64,000 nucleotides of DNA from Silene conica (GCA_029255685.2 CM055319.2:29669568-29733567); one strand, 5' to 3'; positions 47,250 to 59,761 are shown, numbered from the stretch's first letter. The notes: generated by a model not told the origin, from the sequence alone. Numbers and translations are program-made.

Positions 47250-48930
47250 GATTAGTCGTAGGGTACGCAGCATTTGGGTTGTTTATGGTCTGATTCTATA
47301 TTGGCAGTTTGTTGAGATTCTCATTATTTATGAGATTAATATTTCCTATTATATTTTCAGAAAATGGAAAATTCATTGACTGATATTGCTTACCAAAACC
47401 ATGAGATCTTCTTGCCTTAGAAGTAGTTTGTACGGGCTCACAATTCCTCCTATCCAAAAACGTATCTTTTACCATATCCTCGTCAACCAATGATTTTATT
47501 CCATCCTTATTTATCAAAATATCTTCTCCTAATAATCCGAAAAAAAATATTCAGTGAGATATCATCCAGGGATTTTTATTTGCTCCTAGATCCTTTTTTT
47601 CGGATAGACTCTTCGATTCCCCCTTTACCCAGATGCCTATCATGCTTCTCCATATTATTGGTTAGGCTTATCGAGTGTGCTCCTTGCACCACTCCTTCCC
47701 CTTCAATTGGAAGACTCTCAAATCGTGATCCGGTGGGAGTTGCTTTCTTTGGAATTTGGACCTTATGGACTCTTGGATTAGTACCTACCGTCTCAACATT
47801 CTAATCTTTCTCTGGCCTGACGGGTTTACGCCGAGTAGGCTTCTTGACATGAATCCATGAGCCAAAATGATCCTCTTCAAATTTCCTACTGTCACCCCCC
47901 TCCGGCTTGGCCCTCTACATACTCACTTATGCCCTCTACAACTTGATTAAAAACATGGCATTTACCCTCAGTGTGCCGCAACCTACCACACTTGTAGCAG
48001 ATTTGACTCAGCCCTCATACTGAATTATCAATATCTTACCATTAAGACGAAACTTAGATAAAAGAGGTTTCATCAAATCTACTTCTACACTCATTCGGAC
48101 AAACTGTACCCTCTCCGCACACGCCGTCGGTCTGTCAATGCGTTCTACCTTGCCAACCTTGTTACCAATTTTTCGCAAAATCTTTTCATGGTAATATTCC
48201 ACTGAAAGCCGGGGGATTTGTATCCAAGTCGTCAGAAACCTTGTTGGTTCCTCTGAACCAATGAAATTCGGAACCCATTTTCGAATTGTCAAGTAATGGT
48301 CGTCAATCATCCAAGGACCCTCCGTAGCACAAATTCTCAATCACTGCTATTTGTAAATCGAACCACGTAATAAGAAAATCCCACATCATTAAATAAGAGA
48401 TCTCCCTTGATGGACCATTTCTTCTTAAGTTGGCGCACCAAGGAGTAATGACCAATATTCTTATCGAACATTTTAATGATTAACGAGTTGCGCCAATTAT
48501 TACGAATCATTAACTTCTATTTTCGTGTCAGTAAAATAGTAGGGCATAGAGGATCATTACCGTTAGATGAGTCTTCTACATCATCATCCGAGACATCCTC
48601 ATAGACCGCATTGTTCATGATCGAAAAATCCTGGTTCAGATTAATCGCAAAAGAGGCATCAGTACCTTGATTCAGAGTATCCTTGTACGAGATTCCATTG
48701 GGACTCCCAACTACATTTAGCTGCGTCAGACTATCTGGTACAAAAGAAATTTCGACATCATTTAGGAACTCTGGTGTATTTGACTCATCATCTACATTCA
48801 TTTTGCATTTCTTTGTTAACCGTGAGGACTGAGCGTCCACATACATTTAGGTCAGATTGTTTCATGGCTACCAAAAACGAGTTGTAGAGAATATTTTTGA
48901 GGGAAGATATTCTAGAGAGAGAAACACACT
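47250..48930 (-). pseudogene. L1-type LINE, ORF1 part
   Basis: Minus-strand remains of plant LINE ORF1. From 48846: an acidic N-terminal part (MYVDAQSSRLTKKCKMNVDD); then a DUF4283-type RNA-binding domain at 48340-48008 (GPWMIDDHYLTIRKWVPNF, IQIPRLSVEYYHEKIL, MSVEVDLMKPLLSKFRLNGK); then the knuckle CYKCGRLRHTEGKC near 47960, reached only after a frame change and a stop at 48008; then a basic tail (WIHVKKPTRRK). 48517-48846 and 47296-47517 are remaining open stretches. No ORF2 follows, and F is inserted just past the end. The 5' end lies near 48930. Dead copy. Confidence 0.8.
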
Positions 48931-49316
48931 TGACTAAAAAAGAAGAGAGATATCATGTAAACCAATTTAAATAAGATTTTACTGGACTGTTTGTGTGCTT
49001 TTATCATCATAAATCTCAAAAGATCAATATAGGAAAATATGCTATAATTATACTCAGGAATGAGAAGAGACGAAGTTTGCTTTATATAAATACTAGTTTT
49101 TAACCCGTGCAAAATTGCACAACATAGTTTTAAGAACATCGATATAATGATTAATATTTAAATATGGTAAACCAAAATGCATGTATATTTTATACTCTAT
49201 TTACACATGTTTTAAATCCGTGAAAAAAATGCACAAATTCCGTTAAAACATGATAACAAAATTTTTAGATCTATTCATTTTAGTGGATAAACTCAATATC
49301 TATATCGAATTTCTTT
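48931..49316. other. Unassigned segment between two LINE pieces
   Basis: A/T-rich, no gene. ACTAGTTTTTAACCCGTGCA near 49092 resembles ends of some plant short elements but no partner was found. Confidence 0.45.
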
Positions 49317-49329
49317 AGAGTATTATTTT

Positions 49330-50416
49330 TTTTTGGTGAAATGTGAGTGTATAATATATAACAGGACAAAAAATAATTACAAGGAGTGTTCAGGGATCAA
49401 ATCCCCTTACAAGCCAAAAAAGACTAAGTGATGCCAATACTTGAGAGCCAGGCTATATGCTTTTGATCTACATCAGTGCCTATTTTAAATTTTACTCTCC
49501 TTCTTGTCTCCTCCTCAATTTGTCTTGCCATCAAATCTGGTCTTCTCAAACAGTCATTCATTCTTGCATTATTCCTTTGAATCCACGCTAAGTAGTAGAA
49601 AGCATTAATAAGCATAGAAGAGCGGGTCTTCCATTGAATGCTCTTCCTGTAAACTGTTGCTAGACTGAATACAGTTTGCCAGTTCTCTCCAAACTAGTGA
49701 GTCAGATGCGTGCTGATTCTACAGCTATACTCACACTCATGAAACAAATGTTCTATAGTTTCAAGATGCCTCTGATAGAGAATACACAGATCATCTGTAC
49801 TGCATTCCATTCTAAACAGTTTTGCCTTAACATTCATTCCCCCTTGTATCATCAACCAGGTGATAATTGCATATTTAGGGACATTCCAACTACTCCACAC
49901 CACTTTAGTCCAGTCCTGGGTAATCTGTAGAAGATAGAGCAAGTTGTATCCTTCATTGATAGAGTACCCTTTAGCTAGGGTTCCCTTTCCAAACATCCTG
50001 GCTATAGCCATGCTTGATCTTCTCCTTCACCTTGCAAACATTCTTCCACACCTAGGTTGCATCCGCAAGAGGGCTGTAATCATGCCATGTAGAATGTTTG
50101 AGGTAGATAGCACTGACCCATTTTTTCCATAATTTATCAGCTTTGCTATATATCTAGTGTACCAGTTTGCCTACAATAGCTTCATTCCAGATGCCAGTCT
50201 TTTTTATACCCAGACCTCCTTCTTTCTAAGATAAGGTAACTTTATCCCAGGCAACCAAAGGTACCCTATGAAATTCTGCACTGCCATCCCATAAAAAATT
50301 CATGCATATAGCTTCAATTCTCTTAACAACACTAGTAGGGATGATGAAAATTTGAGCCCAATAATTGTGAAGAGTGTGCAAGATAGAATTAATGAGTGTA
50401 ATTCTACCTGCATAAG
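49330..50416 (-). mobile_element. 5'-truncated L1-type LINE, ORF2 end
   Basis: The minus strand encodes the C-terminal part of LINE ORF2. Around 50420-50165 lies a post-RT segment (GRITLINSILHTLHNYWAQ, EAICMNFLWDGSAEF); at 50011-49694 is the zinc-binding zf-RVT domain (TKVVWSSWNVPKYAIITWL, ETIEHLFHECEYS); then a short tail to 49424. Several stops interrupt it. It ends with a short oligo-T (poly-A on its own strand) at 49330. A 13-bp duplication, AGAGTATTATTTT, flanks it (49317-49329 and 50417-50429), the signature of target-primed insertion. Confidence 0.9.
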
Positions 50417-50429
50417 AGAGTATTATTTT

Positions 50430-51263
50430 AACGGAATGCTCTAAAATCTACTTAATAGAGTTTTATAGTTCATTTATTTTGTTAATAATTTTTTGTAGAA
50501 CTCATTTTTTAACTGAAAATTAAAATAGGACTTTTTATTAACAATTTTTTGTTGAACACTATTTCTTATTCAAAAAATTTGCTCAAATTTAGTAATATCT
50601 CGAAAATTTGCTATTATGATGGTTAAAATGTTAGAGTTAAAATCTTGTAAAATAATATAACATTATTTATTTTACCATTTTTTTATGATATATTTTCATT
50701 GTCTAATAATGTTTTATTCATCTTGTTTTTTATTAATGATAGACTATGTGGACTATTGGAAATTCTGCATTTCATATTGTATTATTTATGTAACATAAAT
50801 GAAATTGAGGACGGTGGTTCATTGAAGTTTTGAATTGATTTTTTGATGAAATTCTATTAACAAACTTAGTTTTTCTTAAAGTAATTCTATATATTTTTTT
50901 TTGTGGTGGGTCCTACGTTTATTTCAAAGTAAAAAAATAAAAGAAAATGGATGTGATGATGGGGACGCACGGAATTGTACGAAATGTTCTTGTATTAAAA
51001 TCGTCAGAAACTTGTAACGGGTTAAATATATCCACTTGATTAGATAAGACAAGAATGAAAGTACATAAAGAATCACAAATAGTTTGTCTTTATCTCTCCA
51101 AATGGGTTTTATTTGACCGTCACAAGTTTGCGACGGTTATTGCCATTACAAATGAGAATTTGTGCCCCAAATATAATTTATGTGCATTTAATTCATTAAT
51201 TGAGCTAAAAAGTGAAATAACCCTGCAAAACTTGTTTTCTGAATCCGCCACTTATAAAACTTA
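50430..51263. other. Unassigned A/T-rich segment left of copia H
   Basis: About 830 bp of strongly A/T-rich sequence without a recognised gene; the small frame at 51055-51357 runs into the H LTR and has no domain. Its last bases form the left flank of H. Confidence 0.5.
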
Positions 51264-51470
51264 TGACGATATGGTAAATATTGTATTTTGGAATAATATT
51301 GTATTTAGGAATATATTTGTATATTTAGTATCTTTCCTATTATTAGTTTTACCATAGTTTATTTACCTTATTGTATAAGCTATTTGGTAGTATATAAATC
51401 GATATTGCAACACATTGGTAATTATTCAATATAGAAAATCTTTCCCCATATTCTTTCATGGTATCAGAGA
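51264..51470 (+). repeat. 5' LTR and PBS of H
   Basis: TGACGATATGGTAAATATTG to CATATTCTTTCA (51458), then TGGTATCAGAGA at 51459-51470, the initiator-Met PBS. TATATAAA at about 51393 is a possible TATA box. Confidence 0.85.
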
Positions 51471-51504
51471 GAGGAGAAGAAGACGACGTATAGGTAAGTC
51501 AAGC

Positions 51505-52960
51505 AATGGCTAACGGCGAGGGATCAGGCGAAGGAAAGAAGAAGGTGACCATTCTTATGTCATCTCCATGTATTTACACCCCTCCGACAACCCATGTATC
51601 TTTATCTCACAGACGATCTTTAATGGTGATAATTACGATAATTGGTTGATGCGGTGCGTATGGGTCTCGAGACAAAGAAGAAGTTGGCTTTTCTCGATGG
51701 AAAAATTGAAGACCCAAGTATGGATGAAGGAGAAGACGAATCTTTAGAGCACGTAGCATGAGGCCAATGTATTGCCATGGTGAAGACATGGCTCCGGAAT
51801 GTCACCGACGATCCAAAATTACATTCCAGTATTACTTTTTCTGGAACAATACCTGAAATTTGGGGTGAATTGAAGGAGCGTTATGCAACGGGAAATGCAC
51901 CACGAATTCATCAATTGAAATAGGAATTGACTGAATTAAAGCAAGTGAAACTAACGATTGTGGAATACTACAGCAAATTGAAGACAATTTGGGATGAATT
52001 AGCAAGTTTTAGCCGCGTGGCTAGTTGCACATGTGGTGCTATGAAGAACATCTTGCGAGAGAATGAAGAAGAAAAGGTACATCCTTTTTTTAATGGGTCT
52101 CGGATAATGTTTATAGTGAATTCGCAGTAATATCTTGATGGAAGAACCTATTCCTTCTCTTAGCAAGACATATGGCATAGTTTTGCGTGAAGAGAGGCAC
52201 AAAGCTATTGTGTGCTCGAAAGATGACAAAGTCGTGGATCAGGCTGCTTTTGCCACAATAAGGGGTTCGTTTGGGAATCGTGGAGGGTAGTCACACTCTC
52301 GTGGTGGTCGTCCAAGAGACACCAATGATGATGAAAACCAAGACGGTCGTTGTACCCACTGTGGAAAGTGGGGTCATGAGGAAGATGATTGTTAGTCGAA
52401 GAATTGGTTACCACCTCATATTGTTGCGCGCATAAGAGGCAGAGGCCGGAGTTCAAGAGGCAGAGGATATGGTGCTGGTAGAGGAGACACGAGGCAGCCT
52501 AACTAGAAGGCAAATGCATTGACGACGAACCAAGAGCAACAACAGCAACTTTGCCAATCATTGGCCAGCACAGGTGAATGTTGCTGGAGCAGAAGGACAT
52601 TTGACACGCGATGAATTGGTGTCCTTGTGTGCACTGTTACAGTCGAGTGCATCCAATGGCGAGAAGATAGAAGGTAAACTCGATTGGATTTTAGATACGG
52701 GTGCTTCGCACCACATGACAGGTAAAAGAGAGTTGATTAAAAATTCTCGTCATGGCGAGCGTGCAAATATTGTTTTGCCGAATGGAGTGAATCAAGGTGC
52801 TGACATACATGGTGAAGTTGATTTGAAGGGTGGTTTAGTGTTGAAAGACGTCATTTATGTGTCAAGCCTGACTTGTAATTTAATTTACGTGCAACAACTA
52901 TCCATAGAAACTGATTGCATAGTGACATTTTATTCTGACTTTTGTGTAATACAGGCCTGA
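51505..52960 (+). CDS. gag and protease region of H
   Basis: Starts MANGEGSGEGKKK near 51505. Remains of a UBN2/Retrotran_gag domain (ELKQVKLTIVEYYSKLKTIW), a CCHC-like HCGKWGHEEDDC and an Arg/Gly-rich stretch precede the copia protease motif LDWILDTGASHHMTG. Broken. Confidence 0.75.
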
Positions 52961-52972
52961 TCTTCGAAGTGG

Positions 52973-53880
52973 TTGATAGGGGCGGGTAAGCAGCTAGATG
53001 GTGTTTACTACTACAGAGGTCAAGAGACGAAGAAGTTAGATTATCGAGTAGAATATCAAAGCAATGTTCTATTAAGGCATAAGAGACTAGGACATTCTTC
53101 TAATAATGTTTTTTATTCAGCATCGTCTTTAGTTGGTAATAATCTTATTTGGAATAAGATGGATATTTGTGATTCTTGTTGTCGGGCAAAACAAACCTGA
53201 CTTCCTTTTGTTAGAAATAATAAGAAAGCAGCAAATATTTTTGATTTAATTCATTATGACATTTGGGGGCCTTACGGGGCATCCAAACTAAGTGGTGATC
53301 ATTATTTTCTAACAATAGTCGATGATGTTAATAGAGGTGTTTGTGTTTATTTGATGAAAGATAAGAGAGAAGTAGGAAAATTATTGATTAAGTTTTGCCC
53401 TATGACCCAACGTCAATCTAATAAGTCGGTGAAAATTATTCAAAGCGATAATGGAACGAAGTTTCGATCTTTAGTTATGCAAGCTTATTATCGGTCGAAT
53501 GGAAAAATACTTAGGACTAGTAATGTTGATACTCCACAACAAAATGGGCGTGTGGAGCGGAAGCATAAACACATATTGGAGAAGGCGAGAGCCTTACATT
53601 TTTAGTCGGGTTTGCCATTAAAATTCTGGGGAGAGTGTGTCGTTACATCAGTCCATTTAATCAATCAAACACCCTCACCGATTTTAGATGGCAAAACGCC
53701 TTTTGAGGTTTTATTTGGGCGTGCGCCTAGTATCACTGATCTCGGTGTTTTTGGGCGTCAATGCTATGTTCTTAATAAGCCTAGACAGAAAGACAAATTT
53801 GCCGAGAGAGGTAGGAGATGCATGTTTATTGGGTATTCTTATGCCAAGAAATGATTGAAGGTCTTCGATTTGGAGACCGC
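52973..53880 (+). CDS. Integrase region of H
   Basis: GAG-pre-integrase with LLRHKRLGHSS and CDSCCRAKQT, then rve core remnants: IIQSDNGTKF (catalytic Asp) and TPQQNGRVERKHKHIL (with Glu), followed by KFWGECVVTSVHLINQTPS and the downstream RCMFIGY block. Broken. Confidence 0.82.
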
Positions 53881-54359
53881 GAGTCTTATGTATCACGTGA
53901 TGTAATCTTCATGGAGCATGTATTTCCTCTGTTAATTAGAAGGTGTTCCTCAACATGAATTGCGTCAAGATGACTTTATAGTTGTCGGGAATGATGACTA
54001 GGAGATTCGTGCTAATAGTGCAGCGAATGATGATGAAGAAATAGCGGCTGTCCGTAAGGAGCATGCCTTGGGTGACCAAGAGGGAGGAGAAAGGGAGGAC
54101 GACTCACCTAAAAGAGCAGCCAACGAGGAGAATGGTATGGGTAGAGGGGCACGTCAAAGATTTAAACCCGCATGGAAGAAAGACGACTATTATACTACAA
54201 CTATAGTAAACACCATCCAAGCGCCAACCCAACCCGCTTCATCTTCGCCAAAGAAAGGTACGCATTACCCATTGGTAGATAGTGTCACTTGTGATGCTTT
54301 TTCTGTCAGTCATCGAAATTATTTAACAAGGATTGCAGGAAATCGAGAGCCTCGCACTT

Positions 54360-55003
54360 ATACCGAGGCAGCAACAGATGCACGGTGGAGAGAAGCAATG
54401 CGAAATGAGGTACGTGCTTTGGAGGAAAATAAGACTTGGAGCATTGTTGAATTACCGATAGGGAAGAAACCAATTAGGGTGCAAATGGGTCTATAAAATT
54501 AAGTATAAGGAGGACGAAAGTGTAGAGCGGTACAAAGCAAGACTGGTGGCTCAACGCTTTACCCAGGTTGAGGGTATTGATTTTCATGAAACTTTTGCTC
54601 CAGTAGCAAAAATGGTAAGTGTACGGTGTTTGTTGACTGTAGCGATTAATAAAGATTGGATTATATCTCAGCTCTATGTTAATAATGCCTTCTTACACGG
54701 TGATTTAAATAAAGAGGTATATATGAGAATGCCGCCCGGAGTTACAGTTAGTAGTGGAAATAAGGTATGTCGTTTGTTGAAATCGATTTATGGGCTTAAG
54801 CATGCCACGAGATGTGGTATACGAAGCTTGCTGAATCTTTGAAGCAATATGGTTTTAAACAGTCCCTTGTAGATTATTCATTATTTACTTATACTAATGG
54901 GACACAATTCCTTGTTGTAATAGTATATGTAGATGATATGATTTTAGTCGGGAATTTAAGCGAGGCATGTGGAGAACCTAAGAAATTTTTGAATGAGAAA
55001 TTT
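54360..55003 (+). CDS. Reverse transcriptase region of H, first part
   Basis: RVT_2 start ([20 protein letters not shown], then [16 protein letters not shown]), [10 protein letters not shown] and the catalytic [11 protein letters not shown]. Element I is inserted directly after, with AATTT duplicated. Confidence 0.83.
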
Positions 55004-56140
55004 TGATGCGTATTTGGGGTGATAATCAATAAATATAATCAAATAAAATACGGAAGTTGCAGCGGAATAAAAATACTAATAAAATAATACAATCTTTAAC
55101 GAATAAAGAACGAAAAGTAACCAAGAACGATGCAAAGTGAACGAGTGATGGTGACGTGGCACGGTGGTGATGCTGACGTGGCTCCGTCGTGGACGGTGGT
55201 CAATGGTGGTGATGAATCTTGGTGTTTCTTGATCTTCTTGAATAAAGATTGTTGATGACGTAATAAGGCACAACACTTAATACTTGAAAGATTTGTGAAA
55301 CGATTTAATGAATGATTTATGAGTGTTGATGGATAGGATAATTGATCAAGCTCACACAGATACCCTCTCAATTATTTTGAAGCTCACACAGATACTTCGG
55401 GATTAAAGCTCACACAGATACTTTAGGGTTTTTTTGTAAGTTAAACTTAACAAGAAAATTTGTTTATAATTTGATAATTGAATTAATTGTCTAACACAAT
55501 GTCACGGCAGCCCTATTAGGGTCTAATAGCCGTCCCTACTCCTACTCTAAATAAGGTAAGAATACCTTAATCTGAAACTAATTAGAAAACCCTAATCATA
55601 CCTAAGTTCAAACATTCAGTTTGACTAGGATTAAGACTCCTAATCCTAAACTAACTATGAATCCTAAAACTAGTAGGACTCCTTATTCTATTAGGATTGT
55701 GAATCCTACACACACTAGAAAACCTAATCCTATTAGGATTACAAATCCTACAACAACGAGGATTCCTAATTCTACTAGGACTACGAATCCTATCACAACT
55801 AGCATTTCTATTTAATTTAGGATTTCCTATTTGTTTTAGGACTCTTACAAAAAAACTCCTAACTGGACTATAAAACATATTAGTCCTTATTTTAAACATA
55901 ACATAAAAAAAAACTAACACTAAAATACTACTAACATATTTCACACGTTCCCCAAATCGGTCGTGTGGCCTATTTGCTCCTCCCCATGGGCTGGCCCTAT
56001 GGGCATTGTTGACCCATGGTCTTTCTTTAATTCTAGCCCATGCTCTCTTAAACACTGTATTTGACCCAAATTCGAACCCATATGTCAGAGACCTTTTATT
56101 CTGGTTAAGGAGTAGTTCATAGGAGGATGCTCCCGCATCA
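55004..56140 (-). repeat. 3' LTR of I
   Basis: Contains the array of AATCCTA / TAGGATT words at 55625-55845 and repeated CACACAGATACxTT segments (55352-55430). Matches 57506-58644. Confidence 0.9.
55625..55845. repeat. AATCCTA / TAGGATT array in I LTR
   Basis: Inverted word pairs such as TAGGATTACAAATCCTA recur about every 29-30 bp with AC-rich spacers. Translation gives a ten-residue RIRNP-type periodicity, an artefact. Repeated at 58131-58350. Confidence 0.85.
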
Positions 56141-57023
56141 CACTCTCCTTCTTTTGAAAAATTTGGCCTCAAATTTCGGTGTATGCTGCCACCTGGATCA
56201 AAAACACATCTTCCAAGTCGAATCTTCATTGTAGTAACAGGCCTAGGTAATCCTACCGCTTCCTGTATAGTAGTAATTCTTGTACGACTTCTAAGATCTT
56301 CAATCCAACTCATTTTACGCTTTTTCTTTTGCCTCGTTCTGCCCATGTGCCCTCCTTCAATTCGCATAGGTAGATTACGAACAGAAGAAATTGCTTGTGG
56401 TACAGTAACCTTACCTTTAGCCATCATGGCATTCGAGCTTAACAATGGGTTAGAACTTTCACGGTGCACTTCCTTAGCAACCTCCTTTCTTTGCATAGGT
56501 AATTTTTGAGATAACCATGTTGTCCATTGCATAGAACCATTAGTCCTAAAAATGGCAGGTTTTGAATTCCTAACATGGCTCACACCATGTAGCTTCTTAT
56601 CACTTATCTTGATTACGGATTCCCTGACTAATATAGGCAAAAGGATCAGCATGGACACCAATCTTATCTCTTCAAATTTCACCACTGCCTAACAACCTTA
56701 CTGATATGTGAGTATCCTCCTCATGAGTAATATCGTCGTTCTCATCCCCACCAGCCTCCTCAAGAATTTGTTCAACGCCATGGTCAAAAACACCTGGTCG
56801 ATTAGGATCAAGTAACGACAAATTCTCTACAGTAGATGCCTCATTGCTTAATGGCTTAACAAGGATGATCTCGTTTTCCTGCCTTGGCTTAACAATATCA
56901 ATTAACTCACGGCTATTCTCGTCTTCGCCAACTCCTACTCCCTCTACCTCCTTGGCCTCTATCAAAACCTCCTTTATGTCTCTCTTGGGTTCTACCCTTT
57001 TCTTTGGAACCCATGGTTGAAGA

Positions 57024-57455
57024 TCAAATATTTTTTTTCCCTTTGGGTATGCTATAAACATTGGTCCTCCCATTGTGTTTCACCTTTCGATCAAACTGCC
57101 ATGGTCTTCCCAATAAAATATGGCTAGCACTCATAGGAACAATATCACACCATATTTCGTCTTCATACTGTCCAATCTTGAACGGAACTAAGACTTGTTG
57201 GTTTACATTAATTCCCTCTTCGCCATCAAGCCAATAGAGTTTATAAGGTTGTTTCTTATCAATCTTGGGTAGTTGTAACTTCTCAACCGCCTCTATGGAC
57301 ATTAAGTTAGTACAAGAACCGCTATCAATAATCATAGTACATACCTTATTTTTAATCTTGCATCTTGTACGAAAATCCTCTCCCTTTGATCGTGAATCCC
57401 TTCGTCGGTTTCCATATGTAGGTTTCTCAAAACCATTGTGATAAAATTTTCCCAA
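57024..57455 (-). CDS. Gypsy-type protease region of I
   Basis: Retropepsin: MIIDSGSCTNLMSIEAVEKL (active Asp), then SHILLGRPWQFDRKVKHNGR, which is typical of plant gypsy polyproteins between gag and RT. An acidic stretch follows to about 56672. No RT is attached. It may derive from a larger helper element. Confidence 0.83.
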   Translation of the reverse strand: MGKFYHNGFEKPTYGNRRRDSRSKGEDFRTRCKIKNKVCTMIIDSGSCTNLMSIEAVEKLQLPKIDKKQPYKLYWLDGEEGINVNQQVLVPFKIGQYEDEIWCDIVPMSASHILLGRPWQFDRKVKHNGRTNVYSIPKGKKNI

Positions 57456-57505
57456 GAACAGGTGTAATAAAAATTAGACCAAGAGCCGAAGTTCTGATAC
57501 CAATT

Positions 57506-58644
57506 TGATGCGTATTTGGGGTGATAATCAATAAAGAGAATCAACAAAAATACGGATGTTGCAGCGGAATAAAAATACTAATAAAATAATACAATCTTGA
57601 ACGAATAAAGAATGAAAAGTAACCAAGAACGATGCAAAGTGAACGAGTGATGGTGACCTGGCACGGTGGTGATGCTGACGTGGCTCCGTCGTGGACGGTG
57701 GTCAATGGTGGTGATGAATCTTGGTGTTTCTTGATCTTCTTGAATAAGATTGTTGATGACGTAATAAGGCACAGCACTTAATACTTGAAAGATTTGTGAA
57801 ACGATTTAATGAATGATTTATGATTGTCGATGGATAGGATAATTGATCAAGCTCACACAGATACCCTCTCAATTATTTTGAAGCTCACACAGATACTTCG
57901 GGGTTAAAGCTCACACAGATACTTTAGGGTTTTTTTGTAAGTTAAACTTAACAAGAAAATTTGTTTATAATTTGATAATTGAATTAATTGTCTAACACAA
58001 TGTCACGGCAGCCCTATTTATAGGGTCTAATAGCCGTCCCTCCTCCTACTCTAATTAAGGTAAGAATACCTTAATCTGAAACTAATTAGAAAACCCTAAT
58101 CCTACTTAAGTTCAAACATTTATTTTGACTAGGATTAAGACTCCTAATCCTAAACTAACTATGAATCCTAAAACTAGTAGGACTCCTTATTCTATTAGAA
58201 TTGTGAATCCTACACACACTAGAAAACCTAATCCTATTAGGATTACAAATCCTACAACAACTAGGATTCCTAATTCTACTAGGACTACGAATCCTATCAC
58301 AACTAGGATTCCTATTTAATTTAGGATTTCCTATTTGTTTTAGGACTCTTACAAAAAGACTCCTAACTGGACTATAAAACATATTATTCCTTATTTTAAA
58401 CATAACATAAAATAAAACTAACACTAAAATACTACTAACATAATTCACACGTTCCCCAAATCGGTCGTGTGGCCTGTTTGCTCCTCCCTATGGGCTGGCC
58501 CTATGGGCATTGTTGACCCATGGTCTTTCTTTAATTCTAGCCCATGCTATCCTAAACACTGTATTTGACCCAGATTCGAACCCATATGTCTGAGACCTTT
58601 TATTCTGGTTAAGGAGTAGTTCATAGGAGGATGCTCCCGCATCA
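57506..58644 (-). repeat. 5' LTR of I
   Basis: Same as the 3' LTR; its word array is at 58131-58350. Next to it at 57491-57502 the minus strand reads TGGTATCAGAAC, an initiator-Met-like PBS. Confidence 0.9.
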
Positions 58645-58649
58645 AATTT

Positions 58650-59530
58650 GGCATTAGGACTTGGGAAAATTGAAATATTTCCTAGGTATAAAGGTTGCTC
58701 ATAGCAAGAGGGGATTATTTTTATCTCAGCGGAAGTATGCGATAGAGTTGGTAAAGGAAGCGGGACTAGCAGGAGTGAAGCCAGTTCTATTTCCAATGGA
58801 GCAGCAGCACGGCCTGGCATTGGCGAAAGGGTACGTACTGCATGATGTTACCAAATATCGACGATTGGTAGGGAAGCTTTTTTATTTGATGATTACTAGA
58901 CCAGAGTTGGCTTATTCTGTACATATAGTGTGTCAATTTTTTCACGAACCACGCAAGGAACATTGGAAAGCGGCGTTGTGGGTCGTGAGATATGTCAAGG
59001 GGTCAGTAAGCCGAGGTATTGTGTTAGAGAAAGGATGACATATGGAGCTACTTGGATATGCGGATTCAGACCATGTGGCTTGTCCTATAACTCGACGGTC
59101 TTTGACGGGTTATTTTGTTAGTCTTGGAGGGTCGCCTATTTCATGGAAGATGAAGAAGCAGGTAATTGTCTCAAAATTGACAGCAGAAGCGAAGTATAGA
59201 GCTATGACGCACTTGACTAGTGAGTTAATTTGGATTAAGTTTTTATTATCTTCGTTGGGTGTGGGGTATATTCGTATGATTCAAATTTATAGTGACAATG
59301 AAGCGGCTATGCATATAGCTAAGAATCTTTTATTTCATGAGCGGGCGAACATATTGAGATTGATTGTCATTTTGTACAACAACGTTTATTGGATAGGACA
59401 ATCAAGCCAAGTTTTATTCGGACGGATGCACATCTCGCTAACTTCTTTACGAAAGCTTTGGGCAGGCCACATTTTGAGCATATCTCTAGTAAGTTGGGTA
59501 GTTGGGTTTCACTACCGTCAACTTAAGGGG
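58650..59530 (+). CDS. RT end and RNase H region of H
   Basis: Continues right of I: YFLGIKVAHSKRGLFLSQRK, then RNase H with LLGYADSDHVACPITRRSLT, SWKMKKQVIVSKLTAEAKYR and IYSDNEAAMHIAKN. PPT and 3' LTR start follow. Broken. Confidence 0.83.
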
Positions 59531-59601
59531 GAGTATGACGATATAGTAAATATTGTATTTAGTCATAATATTGTATTTAGAAATATAAGTGTATTTAGTA
59601 T

Positions 59602-59761
59602 GTGTATCAGCCTCATAATCCAAGGCCTGTAGGTAGGACCATCAGAGTATGAAAGTATCACCATCTCAGTTTCCTGAGGCATAATATAAAGATAAACAAT
59701 ATTGTAACCTTTATTAAAAGTGCGAACAAAGTTTAAGTATAACAATGTCTGATACAACAAC
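59602..59761 (-). mobile_element. Gypsy LTR scrap (G1-related)
   Basis: Aligns with 2003-2160 of the G1 LTR (AGGCCTGTA, ACCATCTCAGTTTCCTGAGG, AAGATAAACA) at moderate identity. It joins the H 3' LTR start to J. Confidence 0.6.

Larger units (their letters stand above)
55004..58644 (-). mobile_element. I, protease-only LTR element nested in H
   Basis: Two LTRs of about 1.14 kb (55004-56140 and 57506-58644), each TGATGCG...CGCATCA, flank a 1.37-kb interior. On the minus strand the PBS is at 57502-57491, the coding region encodes a gypsy-type protease, and the PPT (AAAAGAAGGAGAG) lies just right of 56140. A perfect AATTT duplication flanks it (54999-55003, 58645-58649). The LTRs differ at about eight places in the first 255 bp, so it is young. 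There is no RT or integrase: non-autonomous by construction, with few breaks. Confidence 0.92.
51264..59601 (+). mobile_element. Copia element H, interrupted by I
   Basis: A short 195-bp 5' LTR (51264-51458), initiator-Met PBS, gag, protease, integrase, RT and RNase H in copia order, a PPT (TTAAGGGGGAG, about 59523-59533) and the first part of a 3' LTR (59536 to about 59601). LTR length and domain order are as in Ale-type copia elements. Element I (55004-58644) is inserted in RT. The copy is heavily broken (around ten or more breaks), so it is older than I. Confidence 0.87.

Noticed and set aside
49090-49140. Possible Helitron or SINE end (ACTAGTTTTTAACCCGTGC)
   Set aside because: No partner end, no CTRR hairpin terminus and no internal promoter boxes found.
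55621-55815. ORF with RIRNP-type repeats in the I LTR
   Set aside because: Ten-residue period is just the 30-bp spacing of the AATCCTA/TAGGATT array.
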